A stretch of DNA of 64,000 bases from Hyphococcus sp. Its GTDB lineage: Bacteria; Pseudomonadota; Alphaproteobacteria; Caulobacterales; Parvularculaceae. A program made the translations under genes and the position numbers. The notes below the pieces were generated by a model. The model was not told the origin of the DNA, ran no database searches, and worked only from the letters and a program-made list of their open reading frames with translations. This document shows, in pieces, positions 1 through 8,659 of the stretch. The DNA lies in the NCBI GenBank assembly GCA_028289605.1, contig JANQON010000012.1:208034-272033 (forward strand). Direction: 5' to 3'. Each line of letters starts with the position of its first letter. Position 1 is the stretch's first letter.

Positions 1-1072
1 TCCCGACGGCCAAGCGTTTAATCCGTTCGTTTCTCATGCATTCCTGTCGGCGCTCGAAAGGTCAAAGTCCGTCTGCGCCGAGGCCGGCTGGGCGCCGCTG
101 CATGTTTTGCTGGAATCGAACGACGCCGTCGTCGGCGCTGCGCCGCTTTATGTTAAGGGGCACAGTCAGGGCGAATACGTGTTCGACCACCACTGGGCGG
201 ACGCTTATCACCGCGCCGGCGGGCAGTATTATCCCAAGCTGCTATGCGCTGCGCCCTTCACCCCGGCGCCGGGCCCACGCCTCCTCGCCGCCTCGAGCGA
301 CGCCCGCGCCGGCCTCGCCGCCGCCGTTGCGAGCGTGGCGGGACGCGTCGGCGCGTCTTCAGCCCATGTCAATTTTGTCTGCGAGGACGACAGACATGTT
401 CTTGAGGCGTCAGGATATCTGCCGCGCCTCGGAGAACAGTATCACTGGTTCAATCGAGGCTATAGCGGGTTTGACGACTTCCTGGCGGCGCTGTCCTCGC
501 GCAAACGCAAAGCCATTAAACGCGAGCGGCGGGACGCTGTCGCCGACGGGATCGTCATTCGCCGACTGGCGGGCCCAGAGATCACCGAGCGACACTGGGA
601 CGCGTTTTGGCTCTTTTATCAGGACACGGGCGCACGCAAATGGGGACATCCCTATCTGACGCGGTCGTTCTTTCGAATCATCGCTGCATCGATGGCGGAT
701 TGCCTGTTGATGATTGTTGCGGAACGAGACGGCGAGCCCATAGCCGGGGCTCTCAATTTCGTCGGCGGCGACGCCGTCTACGGGCGCTATTGGGGATGTC
801 TGGAAGATCACCCGTTTCTGCATTTTGAGATCTGCTACTATCAGGCCATCGACCATGCGATCGACCGGGGGCTCGACAGAGTTGAGGCCGGCGCGCAAGG
901 CCAGCACAAAATCGCACGCGGCTATGAGCCCATCCCGACCCATTCCGCGCACTGGATCGCAGATCCGGGCTTTCGAGATGCGATTGGGCGCTATCTTGAA
1001 GCCGAACGCGCCCAGACCGGCGCGGAAATCGATGCGCTAAAAGACTTCACCCCGTTCCGGAAAAACGGCTAA
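1..1072 (+). CDS. COG3146 / DUF482 GNAT-fold acyltransferase, 5' truncated by window edge
   Basis: The reading frame is open from base 2, so the true start lies upstream of the window; about 356 residues are visible. Family signatures are NPFVSHAFLSALE near the visible N-terminus, LGAAPLY-like VVGAAPLYVKGHS, and GEYVFDHHWADAY, which mark the COG3146 (peptidogalycan biosynthesis-like, DUF482) proteins. These have a FemAB/GNAT-like double acyltransferase fold and are common in alphaproteobacteria. The exact substrate of this family is not established, so an N-acyltransferase role is a fold-based inference. It is followed after 9 bases by a DUF2007 gene and then a HIT gene, probably one transcription unit. 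The internal ATG at 107 is not the start, because conserved family sequence precedes it. Confidence 0.85.
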   Translation, partial: PDGQAFNPFVSHAFLSALERSKSVCAEAGWAPLHVLLESNDAVVGAAPLYVKGHSQGEYVFDHHWADAYHRAGGQYYPKLLCAAPFTPAPGPRLLAASSDARAGLAAAVASVAGRVGASSAHVNFVCEDDRHVLEASGYLPRLGEQYHWFNRGYSGFDDFLAALSSRKRKAIKRERRDAVADGIVIRRLAGPEITERHWDAFWLFYQDTGARKWGHPYLTRSFFRIIAASMADCLLMIVAERDGEPIAGALNFVGGDAVYGRYWGCLEDHPFLHFEICYYQAIDHAIDRGLDRVEAGAQGQHKIARGYEPIPTHSAHWIADPGFRDAIGRYLEAERAQTGAEIDALKDFTPFRKNG

Positions 1073-1081
1073 ACTCTCCAG

Positions 1082-1318
1082 ATGATTGTCATCAAGCGCA
1101 CGCATAACCAACAAGAAGCAAAGATCATCGTCAGCTACCTGAACGCCCACGGCGTCGAGGCCGAATTGCTCGACGGGAATATCAACGCGGTTTTGCCGAT
1201 CGTTCCAGGCGGCGTGCGCATCGCCGTACCGGATGATCAAGAGGCGCAGGCGCACCGCCTTCTTAATGAAGTTCAAAACGGGTCTCAGGCGATAAACGAA
1301 GGAGATGCCGACCCATGA
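1082..1318 (+). CDS. DUF2007 domain protein (putative signal-transducing protein)
   Basis: This is a 78-residue protein in which almost the whole length is a DUF2007 fold: a beta-alpha-beta start (IVIKRTHNQQEAKIIVSYL), the ELLDGN segment, and a GGVRIAVPDDQEAQAHRLL end. DUF2007 proteins are small and ferredoxin-like, with no proven activity, and are often fused to or encoded beside other genes. The stop codon overlaps the start of the next gene (ATGA), and the upstream acyltransferase ends 9 bases before, so the three genes are very likely co-transcribed and translationally coupled. I can assign the family but not a function. Confidence 0.85.
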   Translation: MIVIKRTHNQQEAKIIVSYLNAHGVEAELLDGNINAVLPIVPGGVRIAVPDDQEAQAHRLLNEVQNGSQAINEGDADP

Positions 1319-1749
1319 GCATCGACGCCGGCTATGACAATGAGAACATCTTTGCACAGATTATCGCCGGCGCCGTGCCGTCGGTGAAGGTTTGGGAAAC
1401 CGGGGATATTTTGGTGTTCATGGATGCTTTCCCGCAATCCAACGGCCATTGTCTCGTCATTCACAAAACCGCGCGAGCGACGAACATTCTTGATATCGAC
1501 GACGGTGCGCTTTCCGCCCTCGCCGTCGCAGTCAAGAAGACCGCTGCCGCAGTCAACAAGGGCTTACGTCCTGACGGCATCCGCGTCGTTCAGTTCAACG
1601 GCGCTCCCGCAGGCCAGTCGGTGTTTCACCTGCACTTCCACGTAATCCCGATATATGACGGGGTTTCTCTCGGCCGTCATGGCGACGGCGGGCCAGCGCC
1701 GGCGGATGCGCTGGAGGCCCATGCGGCGAGAATTCGCGGCGCGCTGTAA
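1315..1749 (+). CDS. HIT family nucleotide hydrolase/transferase
   Basis: This 144-residue cytosolic protein is full length for the HINT/Fhit-like branch. The histidine triad is visible as H105, H107 and H109 in HLHFHVIP, with the middle histidine of the triad expected to attack the alpha phosphate. An N-terminal NIFAQIIAGAVPSVKVWE segment and GHCLVIHK complete the signature. The likely reaction is hydrolysis of a purine nucleotide phosphoramidate (AMP-lysine or similar), but HIT substrates cannot be read from sequence. The start overlaps the upstream DUF2007 stop by 4 bases (ATGA), preceded by AAGGAG at a suitable distance. It is the last gene of its unit; a strong hairpin follows about 160 bases downstream. 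Confidence 0.93.
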   Translation: MSIDAGYDNENIFAQIIAGAVPSVKVWETGDILVFMDAFPQSNGHCLVIHKTARATNILDIDDGALSALAVAVKKTAAAVNKGLRPDGIRVVQFNGAPAGQSVFHLHFHVIPIYDGVSLGRHGDGGPAPADALEAHAARIRGAL

Positions 1750-2091
1750 TCGCCGATTATCCAGCGTCATTTCAAGCTCACGGTTTCGTCAGCGGGCGTC
1801 GCACGTTCGTGTTTTGCGAAGGGCCCTTCCCGCGCCTAAGTACAGCGTGCCCTAGAAAATGGCGCTTTCGCCCCGCCACCGCGGTTCCCAATCGGCGAAA
1901 CGCCTAATGAAAGACCGCCGCAGTTCCCTTCCCCTGCGGCGGTCTTTTTTTGCGCTGAACGCTGGATCATATCGACATCACCAACAGTTCATCACGAGGC
2001 GCTGTTTCGTGTTTTGCACGTGAGCATGGTGAATCGCTATCTACCCCTTCATCGAACGAAACAGTTTTTACCGGGTGAAAGGATCTCAACC
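1750..2091. other. Gene-free stretch, possible small RNA plus terminator
   Basis: There is no convincing coding frame between the HIT gene and the DM13 gene. The segment from about 1780 to 1951 is GC-rich, contains several short complementary stretches, and ends in a strong intrinsic terminator, which would suit an independent small RNA. I do not recognise it as 6S, SRP or tmRNA. Bases 1952-2091 should hold the promoter and ribosome binding site (GAAAGGA near 2077) of the DM13 gene. Confidence 0.35.
1911..1951 (+). terminator. Intrinsic terminator
   Basis: A perfect 13-bp stem (AAGACCGCCGCAG at 1911-1923 with CTGCGGCGGTCTT at 1934-1946) encloses a 10-base loop and is followed by a run of T. 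It ends transcription from the HIT operon or from a small RNA just upstream. Confidence 0.9.
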
Positions 2092-2556
2092 ATGCAACGT
2101 AAATCACTCTTTTTTGCGGCCCTCGCCGCGCTCGGCCTGTCCTTTGGCGTCGCGTCCCCCTCGCTCGCCAGCGACATGCACGACCAGTTCGCCGAAGCCG
2201 CCGCCGAAACGCTTTACAGCGGCGACTGGACGAAGAAATCGTTCAAGTCGTCCGGCACGTGGGAGATTTACGCCGAGGGCGGTAAGACATTTGTCAAATT
2301 GTCCAGCGACTTCCGCACGCGGAACGCGCCGGACCTGAAAATCTTCCTGTCGCCGTTGCCCGCAAGCGAGACCAACGGGCGCAACGCAACCAACGGTTCC
2401 ATTCTCGTTTCACCGCTGTCCAGCAACTCCGGCGAGCAGGTGTACGAAATTCCTGAAGGCGTCGACCTCGCGTCGTTCAAATCCATCCTGATCCATTGCC
2501 AGCAATTCTCGAAATTGTGGAGCGCCGCCGACCTCGCCGTCACCAGCAATTCGTGA
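2092..2556 (+). CDS. Exported DM13 domain protein
   Basis: This is a 154-residue protein starting at the ATG at 2092, behind GAAAGGA, which leaves a good signal peptide (FFAALAALGLSFGVASPSLA-S). A longer frame from 2014 would bury that signal and is rejected. The mature part is a DM13 domain: GTWEIYAEGGKTFVKLSSDF, APDLKIFLSP, and a C-terminal segment with the single cysteine C136 (HCQQFSKLWSAADL). DM13 is proposed to be an electron-transfer or redox domain, the conserved cysteine being the key residue; this has not been shown for bacterial single-domain forms. It appears to be monocistronic, with an aldose epimerase gene starting 110 bases later. Confidence 0.85.
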   Translation: MQRKSLFFAALAALGLSFGVASPSLASDMHDQFAEAAAETLYSGDWTKKSFKSSGTWEIYAEGGKTFVKLSSDFRTRNAPDLKIFLSPLPASETNGRNATNGSILVSPLSSNSGEQVYEIPEGVDLASFKSILIHCQQFSKLWSAADLAVTSNS

Positions 2557-2666
2557 CGCGCCAGTCTCTCCCCCATCCATGGCGCTGATCGAAGCCGCCG
2601 CCGCGCGTATCCCGCCGGCGGCGGTTTTGCTGCGCGCTCCAGCGGCGACTCGGCTATAGGCGTTCC

Positions 2667-3533
2667 ATGGCCCCATCCGCCGGCGATACTTTCCAGACTG
2701 TCACGATCAGAGAGGGCGACTACGCCGCCTGTGTCTGCCCGTCGGCGGGCGGCGCTGTTCTCTGGCTGCGGCGACGCGGACGAGACCTTCTGCGCCCCGG
2801 CGCAGCGGGCGACGTCGCCGCCGATCCGCGAAACGCTGCCTGTTTCCCGTGCGCGCCCTGGTTTGGACGCATCGCCGGCGCGCTGCTATTCGAGGGTCGG
2901 CGCTGGCCGCTAGCGCCGACGTTCGCCATCTGCGACCCGGTCAACGCTATCCACGGGCATGGCTGGGTCTCGCCATGGACGGTGGCGGCGCAAAGCCGCG
3001 CATCGGTCAGTCTTGCATTCGTCCATGACCCGCGCGGCGGGTCGTTTCCATTTCCGTTCATCGCCCATCAGACGCTAGCGCTCGACGAATACGGCGCCGC
3101 TTTACATCTGCGCGTAGAAAATTCAGGCGACGCGCCCATGCCGGCGGGCGCAGGGTTGCATCCCTACTTTAATCGTTCTCCGCAGGATCGCATCGCTTTT
3201 GAGGCCGCGACGCTGTGGACGCCGTCCAGCGACGCCGCTGACGGCGCCGAATCGGCCATCCCGGAAGATCTTGATTTCTCTTCGCCGCGCCATGCGCCTG
3301 CAGACACAGTGGATTGCTCGTTCACCGGTTTCGCCGGCAAGGTCGCGATCCTAAAACCGGGCCTCAAGATCACCATGACCAGCGAAGCGCCGATCCTGCA
3401 TCTCTATGCTCCGGCGGACGAGGATTATCTCTGTCTCGAGCCGGTAACGCATTTGCCAGGCAGATTCGGCGGGGCCGTCCTCGGCCCGGGCGAAGCCCTT
3501 TCCGTCAGCTTGCGGATTTCCGCCGACGATTGA
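2667..3533 (+). CDS. Aldose 1-epimerase family protein
   Basis: This 288-residue cytosolic protein of the galactose mutarotase fold (beta-sandwich) interconverts alpha and beta anomers of hexoses or hexose 6-phosphates. Visible family marks are the NAIHGHGW motif (catalytic His), GLHPYFNR in the middle (second conserved His), and a C-terminal LCLEPVTHLPGR segment with the catalytic-type glutamate. It is slightly short for GalM (about 340) and fits the broader COG2017 group. The stop is 2 bases from the convergent clpA stop. The sugar substrate cannot be told from sequence. Confidence 0.9.
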   Translation: MAPSAGDTFQTVTIREGDYAACVCPSAGGAVLWLRRRGRDLLRPGAAGDVAADPRNAACFPCAPWFGRIAGALLFEGRRWPLAPTFAICDPVNAIHGHGWVSPWTVAAQSRASVSLAFVHDPRGGSFPFPFIAHQTLALDEYGAALHLRVENSGDAPMPAGAGLHPYFNRSPQDRIAFEAATLWTPSSDAADGAESAIPEDLDFSSPRHAPADTVDCSFTGFAGKVAILKPGLKITMTSEAPILHLYAPADEDYLCLEPVTHLPGRFGGAVLGPGEALSVSLRISADD

Positions 3534-3535
3534 GC

Positions 3536-5857
3536 CTATTCGACCAGCGCCGGCACGTTGGTGCCGTCTCCGGAGTCTTTGGGTTTCGTCGCGGCCGGAT
3601 CGGCAATGAATTCGAACGCCAGTTTGGTCTTGTCGGCTTCGTCCAACAAAACCCGCACAACGCCGCCGTCCTTTAGCTTGCCGAACAGAATTTCGTCGGC
3701 AATCGGCTTTTTGACATGTTCCTGGATAATGCGGGCGAGCGGGCGCGCGCCCATCTCGTCGTCAAAGCCTCGTTCCGCGAGCCACCGCGTTGCATCCTCC
3801 GACAGTTCAAAAGTGACGCCGCGGTCTGCAAGCTGGGCTTCCAGCTGCAAAACGAACTTCTCGACAATGCGATTGACAATCGGCGCCGACAGGCCGGCGA
3901 AGTGAATGATCGCATCCAGACGATTGCGGAATTCCGGCGTGAACAGTCGACGGATCGCGGCATCGGTTTCGTCTGTCTTTTTCCCGCCGGCAAACCCAAT
4001 TGCAAATTTCGCAGCATCAGAGGCGCCCGCATTGGTCGTCATGATGATGATCACGTTGCGGAAATCCACCTTGCGCCCGTTGGTGTCGGTGAGCTGGCCG
4101 TTATCCATCACCTGCAGCAGGATATTGAAAATCTCTGCGTGCGCCTTCTCGATTTCGTCCAGCAACAGAACGCAGTGGGGATTCTGGTCGATGGCGTCGG
4201 TGAGCAAGCCGCCCTGGTCAAACCCGACATAGCCCGGCGGCGCGCCAATGAGCCGCGACACCGTGTGGCGCTCCATATATTCGGACATGTCGAAGCGCAC
4301 GAGCTCCACGCCCATGGCGAGGGCGAGCTGCTTGGCGACTTCGGTTTTGCCAACGCCCGTGGGGCCGGCGAACAGGTATGACCCGATCGGCTTCTCCGGC
4401 TCGCGCAGGCCCGCGCGCGACAGCTTGATCGCAGCCGCCAGCTGGTCGATCGCCTCGTCCTGACCGAACACGACCCGGCGCAGGTCTTCGCCCAGCTTTT
4501 GCAGGCGATCGGTATCGGATTTCGACACGGATCGCGGCGGGATACGCGCCATCTTGGCGACGACCTCTTCGATCTGATCGGTATCGATGACTTTGCGGCG
4601 TTCGTCTTCCGGGAACAGCATTTGCCGCGCGCCGGCTTCATCGATCACATCGATCGCCTTGTCCGGCAGTTTGCGGTCGGTCATGTATTTCGCCGAGAGC
4701 TCCGCCGCCGACCGTATCGCATCGTCCGTATACTTAAGTTTATGGTGTTCTTCGAAATAAGGCTGCAGGCCTTTCAGAATTTCGATCGTATCTTCCTTGG
4801 ACGGCTCGGCCACGTCGATCTTCTGAAAACGCCGGGCGAGCGCGCGGTCTTTTTCAAAGTGCTGACGGAATTCCTTATACGTTGTCGAGCCCATGCACCG
4901 AAGGCCGCCAGACTGTAGCGCGGGCTTCAAAAGGTTCGATGCATCCATGGCGCCGCCCGACGTGGCCCCGGCGCCGACCACCGTGTGGATCTCGTCGATG
5001 AAAAGAATGGCGTCTTCATGCTCTTCGAGTTCTTTCAAAACCGCCTTGATGCGTTCTTCGAAGTCGCCGCGATAGCGCGTACCGGCCAGCAACGATCCCA
5101 TGTCGAGCGCATAGATCGTTGATTCCGCAAGAACTTCCGGTACTTTCTCGTCGACAATCTTGAGCGCCAGACCTTCCGCGATCGCGGTTTTGCCGACGCC
5201 GGGATCGCCGACCAGCAGCGGGTTGTTCTTGCGCCGGCGGCACAGCACCTGGATGGATCGCTCCACCTCGGCTTCGCGACCGATCAGCGGGTCGATTTTG
5301 CCCTGGCGCGCTTTTGCGTTGAGATCGACGCAATAGGCTTCCAGAGCCGATTGGGCCTTGCCGGATTCCGGCGGTTCTTCGCTGGCGCCGCGCGGCGTCT
5401 TCGGCTGGGACTCGCCCGGCCGCTTCGCCAATCCATGCGAGATATAATTGACCGCGTCGAACCGGGTCATGTCCTGCGCCTGCAGGAAATGAGCGGCGTG
5501 GCTTTCACGCTCTGCGAAGAGCGCAACCAGCACATTCGCGCCAGTGACTTCTTCGCGGCCCGACGACTGGACATGGATCACCGCGCGCTGAATGACGCGC
5601 TGAAAACTCGCGGTCGGTTTGGCCTGGTCGTCATTCTCAAGTTTGAGATTAGCGAGTTCATTCTCGATGAATTCGTAGAGCTGGCGACGCAGAAGCTCGA
5701 TGTCCACATTACAGGCGCGCATCACCGCGGCGGCGTCGCGATCGTCGGTCAGCGCCAGCAACAGGTGTTCCAGCGTCGCCAACTCGTGGTCCCGTTCGGT
5801 TGCGAGCGCAATCGCGCGGTGAAGAGCTTCATCGAGATTTTGACTAAAGGACGCCAC
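3536..5857 (-). CDS. clpA: ATP-dependent Clp protease ATPase subunit ClpA
   Basis: This is an AAA+ unfoldase that feeds substrates to ClpP. From the upstream TTG at 5863 the domains are: Clp N-domain about 1-145, first AAA+ with Walker A GDPGVGKT at 219-226 and Walker B ILFIDEIH, second AAA+ with GPTGVGKT at 500-507 and [11 protein letters not shown], then the C-terminal D2-small domain. I set the start at the GTG at 5857 because mature family members begin (M/V)xSFSxxLxxALH and GGGAG then lies 9 bases upstream. The TTG at 5863 abuts the clpS stop and is too close to that GGGAG. The protein is 773 residues, normal for ClpA. It forms a tight operon with clpS, whose last codons supply the ribosome binding site. 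Confidence 0.97.
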   Translation of the reverse strand: MASFSQNLDEALHRAIALATERDHELATLEHLLLALTDDRDAAAVMRACNVDIELLRRQLYEFIENELANLKLENDDQAKPTASFQRVIQRAVIHVQSSGREEVTGANVLVALFAERESHAAHFLQAQDMTRFDAVNYISHGLAKRPGESQPKTPRGASEEPPESGKAQSALEAYCVDLNAKARQGKIDPLIGREAEVERSIQVLCRRRKNNPLLVGDPGVGKTAIAEGLALKIVDEKVPEVLAESTIYALDMGSLLAGTRYRGDFEERIKAVLKELEEHEDAILFIDEIHTVVGAGATSGGAMDASNLLKPALQSGGLRCMGSTTYKEFRQHFEKDRALARRFQKIDVAEPSKEDTIEILKGLQPYFEEHHKLKYTDDAIRSAAELSAKYMTDRKLPDKAIDVIDEAGARQMLFPEDERRKVIDTDQIEEVVAKMARIPPRSVSKSDTDRLQKLGEDLRRVVFGQDEAIDQLAAAIKLSRAGLREPEKPIGSYLFAGPTGVGKTEVAKQLALAMGVELVRFDMSEYMERHTVSRLIGAPPGYVGFDQGGLLTDAIDQNPHCVLLLDEIEKAHAEIFNILLQVMDNGQLTDTNGRKVDFRNVIIIMTTNAGASDAAKFAIGFAGGKKTDETDAAIRRLFTPEFRNRLDAIIHFAGLSAPIVNRIVEKFVLQLEAQLADRGVTFELSEDATRWLAERGFDDEMGARPLARIIQEHVKKPIADEILFGKLKDGGVVRVLLDEADKTKLAFEFIADPAATKPKDSGDGTNVPALVE

Positions 5858-5863
5858 GTTCAA

Positions 5864-6193
5864 CTACTCCCGTTCCATCATGCATTGCAGCGGATGCTGA
5901 TTGCGTCTGGAAAGCTCCATTACTTGCGCGACTTTGGTCTCCGCAACTTCATATGTATAGACCCCGCATATGCCCACGCCGTTATTGTGGACGTGCATCA
6001 TAATGCGCACCGCTTCTTCGGCGTCTTTTTTGAACACCGCCTGCAACAACCATACGACAAACTCCTGCGGCGTATAATCGTCGTTGAGCAGGACGACTTT
6101 ATACAGGGACGGCCGCTTGGTTTTCGGCGCAGTCTTCTGCACCACGCCGACGCCGTTTCCACGCTCAAAATCCTGGTCGTTATCGTCAGCCAT
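5864..6193 (-). CDS. clpS: ClpS adaptor of the ClpAP protease
   Basis: This is a 109-residue adaptor that binds N-degron substrates and hands them to ClpA. The core is intact: [14 protein letters not shown] (N-degron pocket), the [22 protein letters not shown] stretch, and the [10 protein letters not shown] end. The start is the ATG at 6193; a TTG at 6196 adds only one residue. It sits directly upstream of clpA with no gap, the standard alphaproteobacterial arrangement. The acidic N-terminal tail ([10 protein letters not shown]) is the flexible arm expected in ClpS. Confidence 0.96.
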   Translation of the reverse strand: MADDNDQDFERGNGVGVVQKTAPKTKRPSLYKVVLLNDDYTPQEFVVWLLQAVFKKDAEEAVRIMMHVHNNGVGICGVYTYEVAETKVAQVMELSRRNQHPLQCMMERE

Positions 6194-6325
6194 CAATCAC
6201 TTTTCTCGCGCCGTCGCACACAGGCGCGGACGGACCGGGCCAATCATGCTCGCCCTTAGATATGTAGCGCAATTTCGTTGAAAAGGCGCAAACTGCGAAT
6301 TCTTGCCGCAAGTGCAAAAAAGTCA

Positions 6326-6358
6326 AAAAAAAGCCCGGCCGCCGGGCCGGGCTTTTTG
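6326..6358 (-). terminator. Intrinsic terminator of the phasin gene
   Basis: The stem AAGCCCGGCC (6331-6340) pairs with GGCCGGGCTT (6345-6354) around a 4-base loop. On the minus strand it is followed by eight T and further T-rich sequence, placed just after the phasin stop at 6415 and before clpS. The plus strand also has TTT after the stem, so weak bidirectional action is possible. Confidence 0.9.
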
Positions 6359-6414
6359 GATACTACGCAACGACTGTAACGCAACGAGGTATACGCAACT
6401 GGTGTTCGTTGGCC

Positions 6415-6861
6415 TTACGGACGGTAAGACTGGATTTTTTCCACAAGCTCGCTGTAGCGCTCGGTCAGCGGGGCCACCGTTTCTTTGGTGGTGTCGATCC
6501 ACAGATCGGCGACTTTGTTGGCTTGGTTAAGATTCTTCTCAATCGAATCGCGCGCAAATTCTGAATGAATATCAAAAGCTTCCTGGACGCTCTTGGCGCC
6601 GGCGGCGGATTTCGCAGCGGCGACCGCGCCTTCATAGGCGGATTTCACGAACGCGGTGTTTTCGGACGTCATTTTTTCAACGCCCTTTGAAAACGCGCCG
6701 GCCGAAGCCATCACCGCTTCCATGGATGTCTTGTTGAAGTCGGCGAACGCGGTCACGCCTTCCGCCATTTTCTCGTAGCCCTCTTTGAAGGCTTCCGGGT
6801 TCATCGCAGTCATCGCTTCGAAACCATTGGTTTCCTTGGCGTCTTTCTTGGCAGCAGTCAT
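6415..6861 (-). CDS. Phasin family protein (polyhydroxyalkanoate granule coat)
   Basis: This 148-residue, alanine-rich, all-helical protein matches the phasin_2 (alphaproteobacterial) type: FKEGYEKMAEGVTAFADFNKTSMEAVMASA, KGVEKMTSENTAFVKSAYE, and a C-terminal KVADLWIDTTKETVAPLTERYSELVEKIQ helix. Phasins coat PHA granules. The start is the ATG at 6861 preceded by GGGAGATCACCAA; the longer frame from 7155 runs through the intergenic region and is rejected. Two PhaR-like operator sites lie 74-132 bases upstream, and an intrinsic terminator follows. PHA synthase genes are not in this window. Confidence 0.9.
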   Translation of the reverse strand: MTAAKKDAKETNGFEAMTAMNPEAFKEGYEKMAEGVTAFADFNKTSMEAVMASAGAFSKGVEKMTSENTAFVKSAYEGAVAAAKSAAGAKSVQEAFDIHSEFARDSIEKNLNQANKVADLWIDTTKETVAPLTERYSELVEKIQSYRP

Positions 6862-7217
6862 TTGGTGATCTCCCTTTGATGCAATTCCGATAAGGCGCTG
6901 ATATCTCTTTACTTTTACAACCAGCGCTTGTTTGTGCAGTGCAACATAATTTCCGATTCCCGACCTGTCAACAGTTTTGTTGCGCTGCACAAATCGGAGA
7001 ATTGGTAAAATTGGTGAATTGTTCGTTAACGATAATTTTACCGCCCTCGCCGAGCATCGTTCTGGCTCCAAAGACAAAGGCACGCCCCTTGCTTTGGTCA
7101 CCCTCGGGCCTGGTCGACGGCGACGTCGGACGGTCCCGGGCAATGCGACGATCAATTTTCGGGGGCTTAGTCTCTCTTTTTATTGCGCGGCTACCGACTT
7201 TCAGCGAGGATCCAAGG
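6862..7217. other. Divergent promoter region, phasin / D,D-carboxypeptidase
   Basis: This stretch is AT-rich for this genome and has no credible gene. It holds the promoters of the leftward phasin gene and probably of the rightward carboxypeptidase gene, the two PhaR-like sites listed separately, and a TTAA-N7-TTTA near-match to a CtrA box at 7026-7040. An in-frame ATG at 7143 could extend the carboxypeptidase, but it has no ribosome binding site. Confidence 0.6.
6931..6992. promoter_or_regulatory. Paired PhaR-like operators (TGC-N3-GCA) upstream of the phasin gene
   Basis: TTTGTGCAGTGCAACA at 6931-6946 recurs on the opposite strand at 6977-6992 as TTTGTGCAGCGCAACA (15 of 16 identical), the centres being 46 bases apart. 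Each contains the TGC-N3-GCA core (6935-6943 and 6981-6989) reported for the PHA repressor PhaR in Rhodobacter/Paracoccus relatives. Position upstream of a phasin gene fits repression by PhaR released when PHA granules form. Operator identity is inference from motif and context. Confidence 0.65.
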
Positions 7218-8585
7218 ATGCGTTGGATTTTATGTTGCGTATTATTGTTAACGTTCGCCGTTTCGGCGACGAATACGCCCGCGCACGCTAATTCCAAGTA
7301 CGCCGCTTTCGTGGTCCACGCCGATTCCGGCGATGTTTTCTTTGATCGGTACTCCAAATCGCGCCGCTATCCCGCGTCGCTGACGAAGATGATGACCCTG
7401 TATCTGCTGTTTGAGGCGGTTGAGGACGGCAAGCTGACGCTCCAATCCGAATTGACCGTGTCAAAGCGGGCCGCGGGGCAGCCGCCGTCGAAACTCGGCG
7501 TTCGCGCCGGGTCGAAGATCACCGTCGACGACGCCATCAAGGCGCTGATCGTGAAGTCCGCCAACGACGTCGCCGTCGTCGTCGCGGAAGAGATTGCAGG
7601 ATCGGAGTGGCGGTTCGCCCGGGAAATGACGGCGAAAGCGCGGTCTTTGGGCATGCGTTCGACAACATTTCGCAACGCTTCAGGATTGCCGAATTCAAAA
7701 CAAGTTACCACCGCCCGGGACATGGCGGTGCTTGGCCGGCGGGTCATGCAGGATTTCCCCCAGCATTTTCATTACTTCAGCGCAAAGTCGTTCACCTACA
7801 AAACTCGCACCTACACGACCCACAACTCGCTGATCAAAAACTTCGACGGCGCCAGCGGCATTAAGACCGGCTATACGCGCCGATCGGGATTTAATCTTGT
7901 CACGTCAGCGGAACGGGACGGTCAGCGCCTGATCGGCGTGGTCCTCGGCGGGCGCAAATCCTGGTCCCGGGACCGCCATATGCGCGATATTCTCGCCAAC
8001 GCCTTCAACGCGATCGACAAGAATCCGCTTCGGATCGCGGCGCTGTATCGCAATACGCCGGAACCGCGGTTGAAGCCGACCCTCGCGATCGCCATGGCGG
8101 CCGCGCCGTCGGCGCCGACCCTGGCGGGCAACGAGCCCCTCCGTCAGGAAATCATGACCGCCGCCGCTGCGCTGTCCGGCGCCCCGGACGCTTCGGAGGA
8201 CATGCTGGGCGCGCTGATCGCGTCCGCCGATATTGACGACTACAACGAGTTCGAACGCGCCAAGCTCGCCTCGGTGCCGACCCCGGAGGGCTTCATCGGC
8301 GAAGGCGACCGCGAGCATATCGACGCGTTTCACTGGAGCGTGCAGATCGGCGCTTACTCGACCAAAGACCTGGCTCAGACCGAGCTTGAGACCGCTGCGA
8401 TCCGAGGCGCACTGACCGAACGGGATCGCGTGATCCTGCCGACGCCGCGCGCCGACGGATCGGTGTTGTTTCGCGCCCGGTTCCGAAACCTTTCGGAAAT
8501 CGAAGCCAAACTCGCCTGCGCCGATCTGAAAGACGTGGGCGTCAACTGTTTCGTCGTCTCCGACGCGGACAGCCGACCGCAATAG
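7218..8585 (+). CDS. D-alanyl-D-alanine carboxypeptidase with C-terminal SPOR domain
   Basis: This 455-residue periplasmic PBP5/6-type enzyme trims the terminal D-Ala of peptidoglycan stem peptides. I place the start at the ATG at 7218, 7 bases after GCGAGGA, giving the signal peptide MRWILCCVLLLTFAVSA...HA. Catalytic motifs are all present: SLTK (S54, K57), SAN (114-116) and KTG (216-218). The serine peptidase S11 domain spans about 25-275; a linker rich in Ala/Pro follows, and residues about 373-455 form a SPOR domain (FHWSVQIGAYSTKDLAQ...). SPOR domains bind denuded glycan strands at the septum, so the enzyme is probably recruited to division sites. It diverges from the phasin gene. Confidence 0.95.
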   Translation: MRWILCCVLLLTFAVSATNTPAHANSKYAAFVVHADSGDVFFDRYSKSRRYPASLTKMMTLYLLFEAVEDGKLTLQSELTVSKRAAGQPPSKLGVRAGSKITVDDAIKALIVKSANDVAVVVAEEIAGSEWRFAREMTAKARSLGMRSTTFRNASGLPNSKQVTTARDMAVLGRRVMQDFPQHFHYFSAKSFTYKTRTYTTHNSLIKNFDGASGIKTGYTRRSGFNLVTSAERDGQRLIGVVLGGRKSWSRDRHMRDILANAFNAIDKNPLRIAALYRNTPEPRLKPTLAIAMAAAPSAPTLAGNEPLRQEIMTAAAALSGAPDASEDMLGALIASADIDDYNEFERAKLASVPTPEGFIGEGDREHIDAFHWSVQIGAYSTKDLAQTELETAAIRGALTERDRVILPTPRADGSVLFRARFRNLSEIEAKLACADLKDVGVNCFVVSDADSRPQ

Positions 8586-8659
8586 TCGACCATTTCAAAG
8601 CCGCCTTTGCGCGTCTTGGATGATTGGATTACGTTTCTCCGCAACGAAGGAGAAGCGAA

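Noticed and set aside
5351..6259. 302-codon plus-strand frame over clpA/clpS
   Set aside because: It is antisense to two well-supported genes in codon-phase shadow; no ribosome binding site or domain.
7026..7040. CtrA box between the phasin and carboxypeptidase genes
   Set aside because: TTAA-N7-TTTA has one mismatch in the second half-site and lacks the terminal C context; too weak to list as a site.
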